From: Firm-04 sp045628085
GTDB lineage: Bacteria; Bacillota; Clostridia; Oscillospirales; Ruminococcaceae
NCBI GenBank assembly: GCA_045628085.1
Contig: JAZQOZ010000106.1
Span: 1-64,000, forward strand
Direction: 5' to 3'
Length of the DNA: 64,000 bases
Shown here: positions 16,922 through 24,879 of the stretch, piece after piece
Layout of the letters: every line of letters begins with the position of its first letter
Numbering within the stretch: the stretch's first letter is position 1
Program-made: the position numbers and the translations under genes
Notes under the pieces: generated by a model
The model's database searches: none
Told to the model about the DNA's origin: nothing
Seen by the model: only the letters and a program-made list of their open reading frames with translations

Positions 16922-18703
16922 TTATGACATAAATGCAAATTCCTGACTGTATTCCTCATACAATTTCTGGAATTCCGAATTCTGACGGTTTTTCACATCA
17001 TTCAGATATTCATGCGTATCAAACGAATCCGCATGAAGCTCTACCAGTGCTACTGCGATATTGGAACAGTGATCCGCAACACGCTCAAAATTACCGATCA
17101 GATCATTGAACACAAAGCCCTGCTGCAAGGTGCAGAGCTGCGACTGCAAACGTGCTACGTGGTTCAGTTTCGCAGTCTGACACAGCATATCAATCCACTG
17201 TTCCAGCGGCTCGACCTTGCCTGCAAGCATCAGATCGCCCTTGGTAAACGCCTCAAAGGTCATGCTGACGATCTTACGGAGCGCCGCATCCAGAACCTTG
17301 AGTTCTTCCAATGCTGCATCGGAAAACTGTACTTTTTTCTGCCAGATCTCCTCTGCGGCTTCCTGAATATTGACCGAGTGGTCACTGACACGTTCAAAGT
17401 CGCTGACCGTATGCAGATAGAGCGAAACTTCAAGCGTCTGATCGTGGTTCAGTTCCGTGCCCGTTACCTTCATCAGATACGTTCCGAGCATATCCTCATA
17501 GCGATCGACAATGTCTTCTTCCTCGATCACCTTTTTTGCTTCTGCTTCATCATAATCAGAGATCAGACTGAATGCGCGGAACAGACCGTCCTCTGTCAGC
17601 GAAGCCATGTTCAGCATTTTTTCCTTGCTCTGTGTCAATGCAAGCACCGGGTTTTCAAGGAAGCGTTCTTCAAGATGTCCGATATCGTAAGTTTCTTCTT
17701 TCGTTTTTTCCGTTTTATCAGGAGCATTGCGCAGCAGCTTATCCGTGATGCGCTCCAGATACTTGATAAACGGCATCAGCACGATGATCGCTACAATACG
17801 ATAAAGGGTATTCATCATCGCAATACCGATCATGCTGATCGGGGTACTGTCCTGCATAAAGGGGAAATGTACCAGTGCATTCACACCGTAGAACAGGACC
17901 GTGCAGATAACTGTTCCGAAAATATTGATAAGCAGATAGATCAGCGAGGTACGCTTACCGTCTCTGCCTGCGCCGACTGCCGAAAGCAGAACCGGAACAG
18001 ATGCACCGATACCCATACCCATGATCAGCGGGAATGCTGCGGCATAGCTGACAGCACCCGTCACGGAGATCACCTGCAAAATACCGACCGAAGCCGAATT
18101 GCTTTGCAGCAGCGCCGTAATGAGGATACCGACCAGAATACCGATGACCGGATTATCAAACATCGTCAGCATGGAACGGAATGCTTCGCTCTCTTTCAGC
18201 GGTGCAACGGCATCGCTCATCGCCGCCATGCCGTACATCAGGACTGCAAAACCGAGCATGATGCCGCCGGCACTTTTTTTCGTTTCGTTTTTCGAGAACA
18301 TCAGCCAGATAATGCCGATCAGTGCAACAACTGCCGAGATCGTATCCGTTGACAGCAGGCTCAGCCAGCCGCCCGAATTGCCGAGCATCGAAAGACAAAG
18401 CAGCCATCCGGTCACGCTCGTACCGATATTCGCACCCATGACGACCGAGATCGACTGTGTGACCGTCATCATCGCGGAATTTACAAAACCGACGACCATT
18501 GCAGAGGTCGCAGACGAGGACTGGATCACAGCCGTTACGAATGTTCCGAGCAGTACGCCCTTGACCGGTGTACCGGAGAGCTTCCACAGCACCAGTTCCA
18601 GCTTGTTTCCGGCGGTCTTTTTCAAGCCGTCGCCCATGAGCTGCATTCCGAATAAAAACAACGCAACTCCGCCTATTAAAGCAATAACATTCGCAATACT
18701 CAT
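16922..18703 (-). CDS. Na/Pi cotransporter family protein with PhoU-like domain
   Basis: 593 residues. The N-terminal 320 form the membrane transporter with the duplicated QSSSATS (near 61) and QSNSAS (near 200) signatures of the NptA/PF02690 sodium:phosphate symporters. Residues 340-580 form a helical PhoU-like domain with the repeated pattern DFERVSDHSVNIQE and NFERVADHCSNIAV. Bacterial proteins of this build take up phosphate with sodium, the PhoU part probably modulating activity. It lies 101 bp downstream of phoR on the same strand, so sensing, regulation and uptake of phosphate are encoded together. Confidence 0.92.
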   Translation of the reverse strand: MSIANVIALIGGVALFLFGMQLMGDGLKKTAGNKLELVLWKLSGTPVKGVLLGTFVTAVIQSSSATSAMVVGFVNSAMMTVTQSISVVMGANIGTSVTGWLLCLSMLGNSGGWLSLLSTDTISAVVALIGIIWLMFSKNETKKSAGGIMLGFAVLMYGMAAMSDAVAPLKESEAFRSMLTMFDNPVIGILVGILITALLQSNSASVGILQVISVTGAVSYAAAFPLIMGMGIGASVPVLLSAVGAGRDGKRTSLIYLLINIFGTVICTVLFYGVNALVHFPFMQDSTPISMIGIAMMNTLYRIVAIIVLMPFIKYLERITDKLLRNAPDKTEKTKEETYDIGHLEERFLENPVLALTQSKEKMLNMASLTEDGLFRAFSLISDYDEAEAKKVIEEEDIVDRYEDMLGTYLMKVTGTELNHDQTLEVSLYLHTVSDFERVSDHSVNIQEAAEEIWQKKVQFSDAALEELKVLDAALRKIVSMTFEAFTKGDLMLAGKVEPLEQWIDMLCQTAKLNHVARLQSQLCTLQQGFVFNDLIGNFERVADHCSNIAVALVELHADSFDTHEYLNDVKNRQNSEFQKLYEEYSQEFAFMS

Positions 18704-18804
18704 TTGATTTTCCTTCTTTTCATCATAACAAAATCATCTCATTTGTCCGATCTTATCATAATACAAAAAAATCAAATATATGTATTGCGAATGTTAAATT
18801 CAGG

Positions 18805-20928
18805 TTAAATCCGGATATCCATTGTATCTTCATCCAGCGGAACCATGTCGATCCGTTTGGATTGATGCGGCACGGGTTCCGGCTCAGCCTGCGGTGCAGC
18901 CGGTTCAGGCAGCGGCTCCGGTTCTTCTTCCGGCAGTTCTGCCTGCGGCTCCGGTTCTTCATCATCAAACAGATCCAGATCAAGCGCGGCAGCTGCTTCA
19001 TATAAAAGCTGATCTGTTTCATCCAGCGCCAGCCGTCCGGTCGCTTTTCGCGGCTTGTTTTCCGGTTCATCCGGCATATCGTCGATATCCTCTGTGTATT
19101 CTTCGGTATCTTCCGGAATGTCGTCTATATCCTCAGTGTATTCTTCTGTATCTTCCGGAATATCGTCGATATCCTCAGTGTATTCTTCTGCATCATCCGG
19201 AATATCGGCAATATCCTCAATGTATTCTTCTGTATCTTCCGGAATATCGTCTATATCCTCTGTGTATTCATCGGCATCATCCGGAATATCGTCAATATCC
19301 TCAGTGTATTCTTCGGCATCATCCGGAATGTCTGAAATATCCTCAGTGTATTCTTCGGTATCTTCCGGAATATCGTCGATATCCTCAGCGTATTCTTCTG
19401 TATCTTCCGGAATATCGTCGATATCCTCAGTGTATTCTTCGGCATCATCCGGAATGTCGTCTATATCCTCAATGTATTCATCGGATTCTGCCTGTTCAGC
19501 CCGAATCTGTACCACAGGAGCGCCTGCCTCGCCGGGGATCTCAACATTCAGCGGATCAAACAGAGCCTCACGCTCAGCAGCTGCCGAGGATTCCGTGCTG
19601 CGCGGGAAAAACAGCGTGATCGTTGTGCCGCTGCCGAGCTGACTGTCCAGCTCGATCGTTGCATTATGGAATGTCGCGCCGTGCTTCACGATCGACAGAC
19701 CAAGTCCCGTACCGCCGATCTGCTTGGAGTGGCTCTTGTCTACGCGGTAAAACCGTTCAAAAATACGCTCCCTGTCAGCCTGCGGAATGCCGATACCCGT
19801 ATCCGACACCGTAAAGATCGCCTGCTGTCCCGTACAGCTCACTTTCATCTTCACAGAACCGTTTTCTTCATTGTATTTGATCGCATTGTCGCAGAGATTA
19901 TAAAGCATTTCCTCGACAATGACCGGAACGCCGTGCATCGGTGCCGAATCGCCCTCGATCGTCATTGTGATATGCTTCTGCTCAGCGGCGGCAGTCAGCT
20001 GCGTCTTGACATTGCAGGCGATCTCATAGAGATCAAGCGGCAGAACTTCTTCCGTAAAGCTCTCGTCATCCAGACGGGAAAGCCGGATAATATCCTCGAT
20101 CAGCGTGATCATACGTGCGGATTCATCACGGATGCGCATTGCAAAGCCGCTGATATCCTTCTTTTTCACCATGCCGGTCTGCATCATATCCGCAATGCCG
20201 TAGATCGAAGTCAGCGGTGTTTTCAGCTCATGCGAAACATTGGACGTAAATTCGCGGCGGAGCGCATCGCGCTTTTCACGTTCCGTCACATCCAGCAGAA
20301 CAAGCACCGCACCGGTCAGACGGTTATCGCGCACGACCGGATTTGCGATCAGCTGCACCGCAGTATCATTCACGGTCAGCGTTGCCGAACCGCGGATGCC
20401 TTCCAATGCCTGTTTGACGAGCCGGCGGAACGGTGCCGCCTCTGTCAGATCATAAACCGAAAAATATTCCTCACCGGTATCCTCTTGTCCGAGTAATTGC
20501 AGCGCTGCATGGTTATGCGAAAGCACTCTGCCTGCGGCACTGACTAAGAGCAGACCTTCCTGCATATTATCCGTCAGGACTTTGAGCTGTTCCTGCTGAC
20601 CGGTCAGTTCATTCATCTGCGTGTCGATCTGCGCTTTCAGGCTGGATACCTGACGGGCAAGCGGTTTCAGCTCCGGATACTGCTGCAAGGTCGATTTGGA
20701 ATCAATCCGCAGTTTTTTCAGCTGCAAAGCGATCGACTTGGCGAGTTTATCACTGTTATAATAAAGCGGAACTGTCAGGATCAGCCCGACAAGAATGCTC
20801 AGCGGCAAAAGCTGCAAGACCAGCCGGAAATAATTTTCCGTCGGCAAAAGCAGCGGATACACAAGCAGACAAAGTGCCAGTGTCAATCCCATTGCGATCA
20901 GCATTTTGCGGAACAATGTCTTTTTCAT
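18805..20928 (-). CDS. phoR: PhoR-like sensor histidine kinase with acidic repeat tail
   Basis: 707 residues. Two membrane helices (about 8-28 and 38-56) with almost no external loop, a linker/coiled coil, a PAS domain (about 113-215), HisKA with the phosphoacceptor SHELKTPLT (His233), and an HATPase domain with NLCDNAIKYN, DTGIGIP and GGTGLGLSIVKH. The kinase ends near residue 440. The remaining 265 residues are unusual: ten tandem 14-residue units of the type EYTEDIDDIPEDTE at 484-623, then a Glu/Pro-rich stretch. PhoR proteins normally stop after the ATPase domain, near 450-590 residues. The gene overlaps the response regulator by 4 bp and precedes the phosphate transporter. The short external loop fits PhoR-type sensing through membrane partners such as PhoU; phosphate as the signal is inferred from context. 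Confidence 0.88.
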   Translation of the reverse strand: MKKTLFRKMLIAMGLTLALCLLVYPLLLPTENYFRLVLQLLPLSILVGLILTVPLYYNSDKLAKSIALQLKKLRIDSKSTLQQYPELKPLARQVSSLKAQIDTQMNELTGQQEQLKVLTDNMQEGLLLVSAAGRVLSHNHAALQLLGQEDTGEEYFSVYDLTEAAPFRRLVKQALEGIRGSATLTVNDTAVQLIANPVVRDNRLTGAVLVLLDVTEREKRDALRREFTSNVSHELKTPLTSIYGIADMMQTGMVKKKDISGFAMRIRDESARMITLIEDIIRLSRLDDESFTEEVLPLDLYEIACNVKTQLTAAAEQKHITMTIEGDSAPMHGVPVIVEEMLYNLCDNAIKYNEENGSVKMKVSCTGQQAIFTVSDTGIGIPQADRERIFERFYRVDKSHSKQIGGTGLGLSIVKHGATFHNATIELDSQLGSGTTITLFFPRSTESSAAAEREALFDPLNVEIPGEAGAPVVQIRAEQAESDEYIEDIDDIPDDAEEYTEDIDDIPEDTEEYAEDIDDIPEDTEEYTEDISDIPDDAEEYTEDIDDIPDDADEYTEDIDDIPEDTEEYIEDIADIPDDAEEYTEDIDDIPEDTEEYTEDIDDIPEDTEEYTEDIDDMPDEPENKPRKATGRLALDETDQLLYEAAAALDLDLFDDEEPEPQAELPEEEPEPLPEPAAPQAEPEPVPHQSKRIDMVPLDEDTMDIRI
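19060..19479 (-). repeat. Ten 42-bp tandem repeats inside phoR
   Basis: Ten consecutive in-frame 42-bp units encode 14-residue peptides of consensus EYxEDIxDIPxDxx. Two main versions, ending PDDAE and PEDTE, are interspersed, and the DNA units differ mainly at third positions. The highly acidic product is likely extended or disordered. Copy number may vary among strains by slippage or recombination. Confidence 0.95.
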
Positions 20929-21629
20929 TCTGCTGCCTCCGTCGTATCTGAATGATGAGCCTGAAAGCGATAGCCGACACCGCGAACCGTTTCCACTGAA
21001 TTTCCGGCATCACCGAGTTTCGCACGCAGTGTCCGGATATGGACATCGACTGTCCGGCTCTCTCCGGCATAATCATAGCCCCATACCGATTCCAGAATGC
21101 GCTCTCTGCGCAGAACGATCCCCTCATTCCGCATCAGCATCGCAAGCAGGTCAAATTCCTTTCCTGTCAGGACGATCTCCGAATCATGCACTGTTACCAT
21201 GTGGCGCGCCGTATTCAAAGAGATGCCGTCGCTTTCCAGAAGCTCCTCAGAACGGTTTTCATCATCCGCAGTCCGGCGCATCAGCGCACGGATACGGGAA
21301 AGCAGTTCCATCACCCCGAACGGCTTTGTCAGATAGTCGTCTGCGCCGCTGTCCAGTCCCAGCACCTTGTCAAATTCGGTGCTGCGGGCAGAAAGCATCA
21401 TGATCGGGAGCTTTTTCGTTGCAGGATTTTCACGCAGCCAGCGCAGAACAGAGAGTCCGTCCTCCTCCGGCAGCATAATATCAAGCAGTACAACTTCCGG
21501 AACTGCCTCTGCGACCGCATTCCGGAACTCGGAAGGCAGCGCAAAGCCGCGGATATCCATGCCCGAACTTTGTACTGCATAGATCGTAAAATCGCGGATA
21601 TTCTGATCATCTTCCAACAGATAAATCAT
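20925..21629 (-). CDS. phoP: PhoB/PhoP-like response regulator
   Basis: 234 residues, OmpR family. The receiver domain (1-120) has the acidic pair ED at 6-7, the phosphorylatable Asp50 in VVLLDIMLPEEDG, and the LTKPFG lysine. The C-terminal winged helix (about 135-225) carries LTGKEFDLLAMLMRNEG and the recognition helix SRTVDVHIRTLRAKLG. It overlaps phoR by 4 bp. The downstream Na/Pi transporter suggests control of phosphate genes. The name phoP is by context and overall similarity; another OmpR-type role cannot be excluded. Confidence 0.88.
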   Translation of the reverse strand: MIYLLEDDQNIRDFTIYAVQSSGMDIRGFALPSEFRNAVAEAVPEVVLLDIMLPEEDGLSVLRWLRENPATKKLPIMMLSARSTEFDKVLGLDSGADDYLTKPFGVMELLSRIRALMRRTADDENRSEELLESDGISLNTARHMVTVHDSEIVLTGKEFDLLAMLMRNEGIVLRRERILESVWGYDYAGESRTVDVHIRTLRAKLGDAGNSVETVRGVGYRFQAHHSDTTEAAE

Positions 21630-21660
21630 GATATCCTCCCTTCAAACCATATTCTGTTTT

Positions 21661-21689
21661 ATTATATCATATTTACACAGTAATTGCAA
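21661..21689 (-). promoter_or_regulatory. Sigma-A promoter of phoP-phoR
   Basis: Minus strand TTGCAA (21684-21689), 17 bp, TATAAT (21661-21666). The start codon of phoP is about 32 bp from the -10. A second, almost identical copy lies 94-95 bp further upstream. Confidence 0.8.
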
Positions 21690-21754
21690 TGGGGAAATAC
21701 AGAAAAAAACCGCAGGGAGCATCATGAACGTAAAACGGCTGCCGGCACTGCCGG

Positions 21755-21783
21755 CTTATATCATATTATCGCAGTAATTGCAA
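21755..21783 (-). promoter_or_regulatory. Duplicate copy of the phoP promoter
   Basis: Minus strand TTGCAA (21778-21783), 17 bp, TATAAG (21755-21760). About 30 bp around it match the promoter at 21661-21689 with few differences, so it looks like a segmental duplication that may act as a second promoter. Confidence 0.55.
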
Positions 21784-21901
21784 TGGCTGCGGAGAAAAAT
21801 TACACAAGCGGAGTGTTTTGCTATTTATCGTGTTTGTCCGGATACTGGATTTGTCACGCAGTATATCTGCGAAAAATATAACGATATTGTCCGATTGTAA
21901 C

Positions 21902-21955
21902 AATAGTAAGAAACCACTTTTCCTATATATGAATTCTTGGATTCTTGGTTGGTAA
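21902..21955 (+). repeat. Dispersed repeat copy A
   Basis: Contains ATAGTAAG, CCACTTTTCCTATATATG and then the ATTCTTGG/TTGGTTGG block ending in GGTAA. Shares these blocks in the same order with copies B, C and D. Confidence 0.8.
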
Positions 21956-21990
21956 ATGTGTACAAAGTTAGCCGCTTGTTATTACACAAT

Positions 21991-22073
21991 TATAGTAATA
22001 GTAAGTGACCAAGTGTCCAAGTGACCAAGTGTCCACTTTTCCTATATATGGATTCTTGGTTTCTTGGTTGGTA
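21991..22073 (+). repeat. Dispersed repeat copy B
   Basis: Same orientation as copy A, with an extended left part (TATAGTAATAGTAAG followed by tandem CCAAGTG units) and the CCACTTTTCCTATATATG and TTTCTTGGTTGGTAA blocks. Confidence 0.8.
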
Positions 22074-22396
22074 ACTATATACAATTCTATATGCTGTGAA
22101 CAAGCTCACTTTGTGTCATTTGCTGTTTATGCTTTCGATGCACACAAACGTACAGCTTTTGCCGTTTTAGAACGATATGGAAAAGCGAATCTTTTTGTTC
22201 TCATGCAGCACTTTCCGAGAAGTATGGATATGCGGTTATACTGACAGTCACATGAACAGAATGCAGAATACACATTCTCTTTACCGCGCTGAAACGGATA
22301 AGCGATCAGCCCGAAATACAGGCATATCGGGGAAACGATCAACGGCACTCGATGCTGACAATAAAGCAGGAAAGATATGCTTGGTTTTTATGCACA

Positions 22397-22465
22397 TTTA
22401 CCAACCAAGAATCCAAGAAACCATATATGGGAAAAGTGGACACTTGGACGCTTACTATTGCTATG
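22397..22465 (-). repeat. Dispersed repeat copy C (inverted)
   Basis: Reverse complement of copies A/B: TTACCAACCAAGAATCC, the CATATATGG block, AAAAGTGGACACTTGG and CTTACTATT. Its match to copy B extends beyond the core. Confidence 0.8.
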
Positions 22466-22498
22466 ATCGCACAATGGCAAACGGATAATTTTGTGCAT

Positions 22499-22550
22499 AT
22501 TTACCAACCAAGAATCCAAGAAACCATATATAGGAAAAGTGGACACTAAG
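22499..22550 (-). repeat. Dispersed repeat copy D (inverted)
   Basis: Second inverted copy, nearly identical to C over TTACCAACCAAGAATCC to AAAAGTGGACAC. A/B and C/D thus face each other across about 320 bp. Confidence 0.8.
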
Positions 22551-22655
22551 TGATCGGCAGTAAAAGTTCAATGATAAAAATACAATGTATTTTCACTGCA
22601 CCGATCCGGCCGCCACCGCATATACTGCATTATCAAGCAAAAGGAGGTCTGCCTG

Positions 22656-22751
22656 ATGAAAGTTGTAGTTGTCCGCAGTCCGCGCCTGCTCGCAGGGCTG
22701 TTCCGTATGGTCTTTCATATTCGGAAAGAAGAATCCTGCGAAGATGCATAA
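22656..22751 (+). CDS. spoVM: SpoVM-like small amphipathic sporulation protein
   Basis: A 31-codon gene with a very strong ribosome site (AAAGGAGG, 9 bp before the ATG) and its own terminator. The product begins MKVVVVRSPRLLAGLFRMVF. Aligned without gaps to SpoVM of Bacillus subtilis (MKFYTIKLPKFLGGIVRAML) it keeps Lys2, Pro9, Leu12, Gly14 and Arg17, including the proline and glycine important for binding the positively curved forespore membrane. In B. subtilis SpoVM anchors SpoIVA and the spore coat and is needed for cortex synthesis. Identification rests on length, pattern and the nearby spo0A and spoIVB genes. The extra acidic tail is unusual. Confidence 0.75.
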   Translation: MKVVVVRSPRLLAGLFRMVFHIRKEESCEDA

Positions 22752-22755
22752 AGCA

Positions 22756-22800
22756 AGCTGCCTGCTGTATTTTCTACGGCAGGCAACTGTTATTTTTACT
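22756..22800 (+). terminator. Terminator of spoVM
   Basis: An 11-bp stem TGCCTGCTGTA/TACGGCAGGCA with one G-U pair and a 5-nt loop, followed by ACTGTTATTTTT. Confidence 0.8.
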
Positions 22801-22917
22801 CCGGAACTGTGCGATTGTATCCTGTTTTTCAGCATTTCTCTGCTTAAATAACTGAAATTTTAACAGACATACAAATACAAGTTTGATTCACTTGTTATTT
22901 TTCGGCGATATGCACTA

Positions 22918-22966
22918 TTTACAATTCAACTGCATTCTGATATAATAAAATTGGACGAATGTCCAA
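22918..22966 (+). promoter_or_regulatory. Promoter and palindrome upstream of the GH5-dockerin gene
   Basis: TTTACA (22918-22923), 17 bp, TATAAT (22941-22946). A perfect 6-bp inverted repeat TTGGAC-GAAT-GTCCAA (22951-22966) overlaps the expected transcription start, where a repressor could act or an mRNA 5' hairpin would form. Confidence 0.7.
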
Positions 22967-23008
22967 AACCAGAAACTATGGTTTTATGTTTCAGAGGGGG
23001 TAAATTTC

Positions 23009-24808
23009 ATGAAGCACAATCACATTTTCCGCCTCGGCGGAACCGCGCTGGCGGCAGGTGTTCTGCTTTCCCAGCTCGCAGCATTTTCGGTACGCGCAGC
23101 CGAACAAACCACAAAAGACATTTCTGTCTGCGATTACAGTACGGTCTTTGACAAGCCCATTACGGTCGAACAGGGTACGCCGGTCGCCGTTGCACCCGGT
23201 GAATCCGGTGTTCCGGCAGACAAGCCCATCACGCAGGTCTGGCTCGATGTTTCAATGGATGCTTCATCCGGTCTGCCTGCTATGCCTGCGATCGGCTATA
23301 CCACCGACACCTATATCAATGATGCCGGCGAATCAACAACATGGGCAGGCGACGGTCTTTGGATGAGTACGGCTGTCAGCCGCGCAACTGTTCTGATCGA
23401 GATACCGGAAGACAAGCCGCTGAACAGCGATTTGCAGATCCAGCTCTGGGGCGAAGCCGGTGAAAGCGTCAGCGTCATGCAGCTCAACGGTGTCGGCTTT
23501 ATGACCGGTTCCGGCGGCAGCATCGGCATGATGACACGCAAAGGCGATATCAACGGCGATAAGACCGTTGACAAAACGGATGTGACCGAGCTTGCATATT
23601 ATCTCGTCAACAAATCCGCATCGCTCAAATCGCCTGCAAACGGCGACCTCGATTCCAATAACCGCCTGACCGCCGCCGACCTCACGCTTTTGAAGCGCGG
23701 CATCCTCGACGGCTCACTGACGAAAACAAGCAGTTCTTCCGATGAAACGGCAATGGAATTTGTTTCACACATCAAAGTCGGCTGGAATCTCGGCAATACG
23801 CTCGATGCCGTCCCGATGGCATACGCTTCCCCGACATCGTGTGAATCCTCGTGGGGATGCCCCGTCACCACAAAGCAGATGATCGACGCTGTCAAAGATG
23901 CAGGCTTCAACTGCGTCCGTGTTCCGGTATCGTGGGGTCAGAAAATGGACAACACCACCTATCAGATCGACGAAAACTGGATGAACCGCGTACAGGAAGT
24001 CGTCAATTACGTCATTGATAACGATATGTACTGCATTCTCAATATCCACCACGATAATACACCGGCAAATTATCCGTATTTCTATCCGGATTCCGCGCAC
24101 TATGCACAGTCCGAAAAATTCGTTACATCCGTCTGGTCACAGGTTTCCGAACGCTTTGAAGCCTATGACAATCACCTGATCTTTGAAACGCTCAATGAGC
24201 CGCGTCTGGTCGGTCACAACAATGAATGGTGGATCGATCCGAACAGCAATGACTGCAAGGACGGCATGGACTGCGTCAACAAGCTCAATGCTGCTGCACT
24301 CGATACGATCCGCAAATCCGGCGGCAACAACGACAAGCGCTTTGTTCTGATGCCCTCTTACGCTGCAAACTGTGATGAATCGACACTGGCAGGCGTTGTG
24401 ATGCCGAATGACGATCACATCATCGCAGAGGCACACGCTTATACACCGTATAACTTCGCACTTGCTGACGAAAAAGACGGCGGTACGCCCAACTGGAGCG
24501 AAGCAAACGGCGGCGCTGATATCGTGAACCTGATGAAGCGTTTGCAGAAAACATATCTGAGCAAGGGCATTCCGGTCATCATTGATGAGTTCGGCGCATC
24601 GAACCGCAACAACGAAGATACCCGTGCTGCATGGGCAAAGTTCTATGTATCGCAGGCTGATTCGTACGGTATCCCCTGTGTTCTGTGGGATAACAACCAG
24701 TTTGGAAACGGCTCGGAGAATCTCGGTCTGCTCAACCGCAACAATCTGACGATCGGTTATCCGAAACTGTTGGAAGGCATCATGGAAGGTGCAAAGAACC
24801 GCGGATAA
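23009..24808 (+). CDS. GH5 endoglucanase-like enzyme with internal dockerin
   Basis: 599 residues. A signal peptide (cleavage after about residue 30, VRAAEQ) is followed by a beta-rich module (about 31-175) that may bind carbohydrate. A type I dockerin lies at about 178-237 with two calcium-loop segments (GDINGDKTVDKTDVTELAYYL and GDLDSNNRLTAADLTLLKRGIL). The GH5 domain runs from about 250 to 599 with GWNLGNTLDA, NCVRVPVSWG, the acid/base LNEP (Glu397) and the nucleophile IDEFG (Glu527). Such enzymes cut beta-1,4 glucans or related polysaccharides outside the cell. The dockerin usually sits at the C-terminus; here it lies between two modules. The ribosome site is AGAGGGGG, and the gene has its own promoter and terminator. 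Confidence 0.93.
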   Translation: MKHNHIFRLGGTALAAGVLLSQLAAFSVRAAEQTTKDISVCDYSTVFDKPITVEQGTPVAVAPGESGVPADKPITQVWLDVSMDASSGLPAMPAIGYTTDTYINDAGESTTWAGDGLWMSTAVSRATVLIEIPEDKPLNSDLQIQLWGEAGESVSVMQLNGVGFMTGSGGSIGMMTRKGDINGDKTVDKTDVTELAYYLVNKSASLKSPANGDLDSNNRLTAADLTLLKRGILDGSLTKTSSSSDETAMEFVSHIKVGWNLGNTLDAVPMAYASPTSCESSWGCPVTTKQMIDAVKDAGFNCVRVPVSWGQKMDNTTYQIDENWMNRVQEVVNYVIDNDMYCILNIHHDNTPANYPYFYPDSAHYAQSEKFVTSVWSQVSERFEAYDNHLIFETLNEPRLVGHNNEWWIDPNSNDCKDGMDCVNKLNAAALDTIRKSGGNNDKRFVLMPSYAANCDESTLAGVVMPNDDHIIAEAHAYTPYNFALADEKDGGTPNWSEANGGADIVNLMKRLQKTYLSKGIPVIIDEFGASNRNNEDTRAAWAKFYVSQADSYGIPCVLWDNNQFGNGSENLGLLNRNNLTIGYPKLLEGIMEGAKNRG

Positions 24809-24830
24809 TTCCGCACACCGCATAAAAACA

Positions 24831-24868
24831 GCCGCAGGATCAGCAAAAAACTGATTCTGCGGCTTATT
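24831..24868. terminator. Bidirectional terminator
   Basis: GCCGCAGGATCAG (24831-24843) pairs with CTGATTCTGCGGC (24851-24863) with one G-T mismatch, flanked by A and T runs. It lies between the convergent GH5 and flavin reductase genes. Confidence 0.8.
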
Positions 24869-24879
24869 CTCTATCCTGT

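Larger units (their letters stand above)
21690..22655. other. About 1 kb non-coding, repeat-rich region
   Basis: No reading frame here has a ribosome site, family signature or believable composition. It contains the duplicated phoP promoter, four copies of a dispersed repeat (two in each orientation), a short tandem CCAAGTGTCC/CCAAGTGACC block at about 22009-22035, and an A+T-rich spacer. It is more A+T-rich than its neighbours, which fits an old insertion. Confidence 0.7.

Noticed and set aside
17012..18352. 446-codon open frame antisense to the Na/Pi transporter
   Set aside because: Shadow frame with abnormal Cys/His/Gln content.
19055..19642. Ser/Ile-rich repeat protein antisense to the PhoR repeats
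   Set aside because: It is just the 42-bp repeat read in the other direction, without a ribosome site.
22005..22488. Possible small proteins within the repeat region
   Set aside because: Frames run through the repeats, lack ribosome sites and have no protein-like pattern.
21902..22550. CRISPR array
   Set aside because: Only four copies, in two orientations, with irregular spacing and no uniform spacers.
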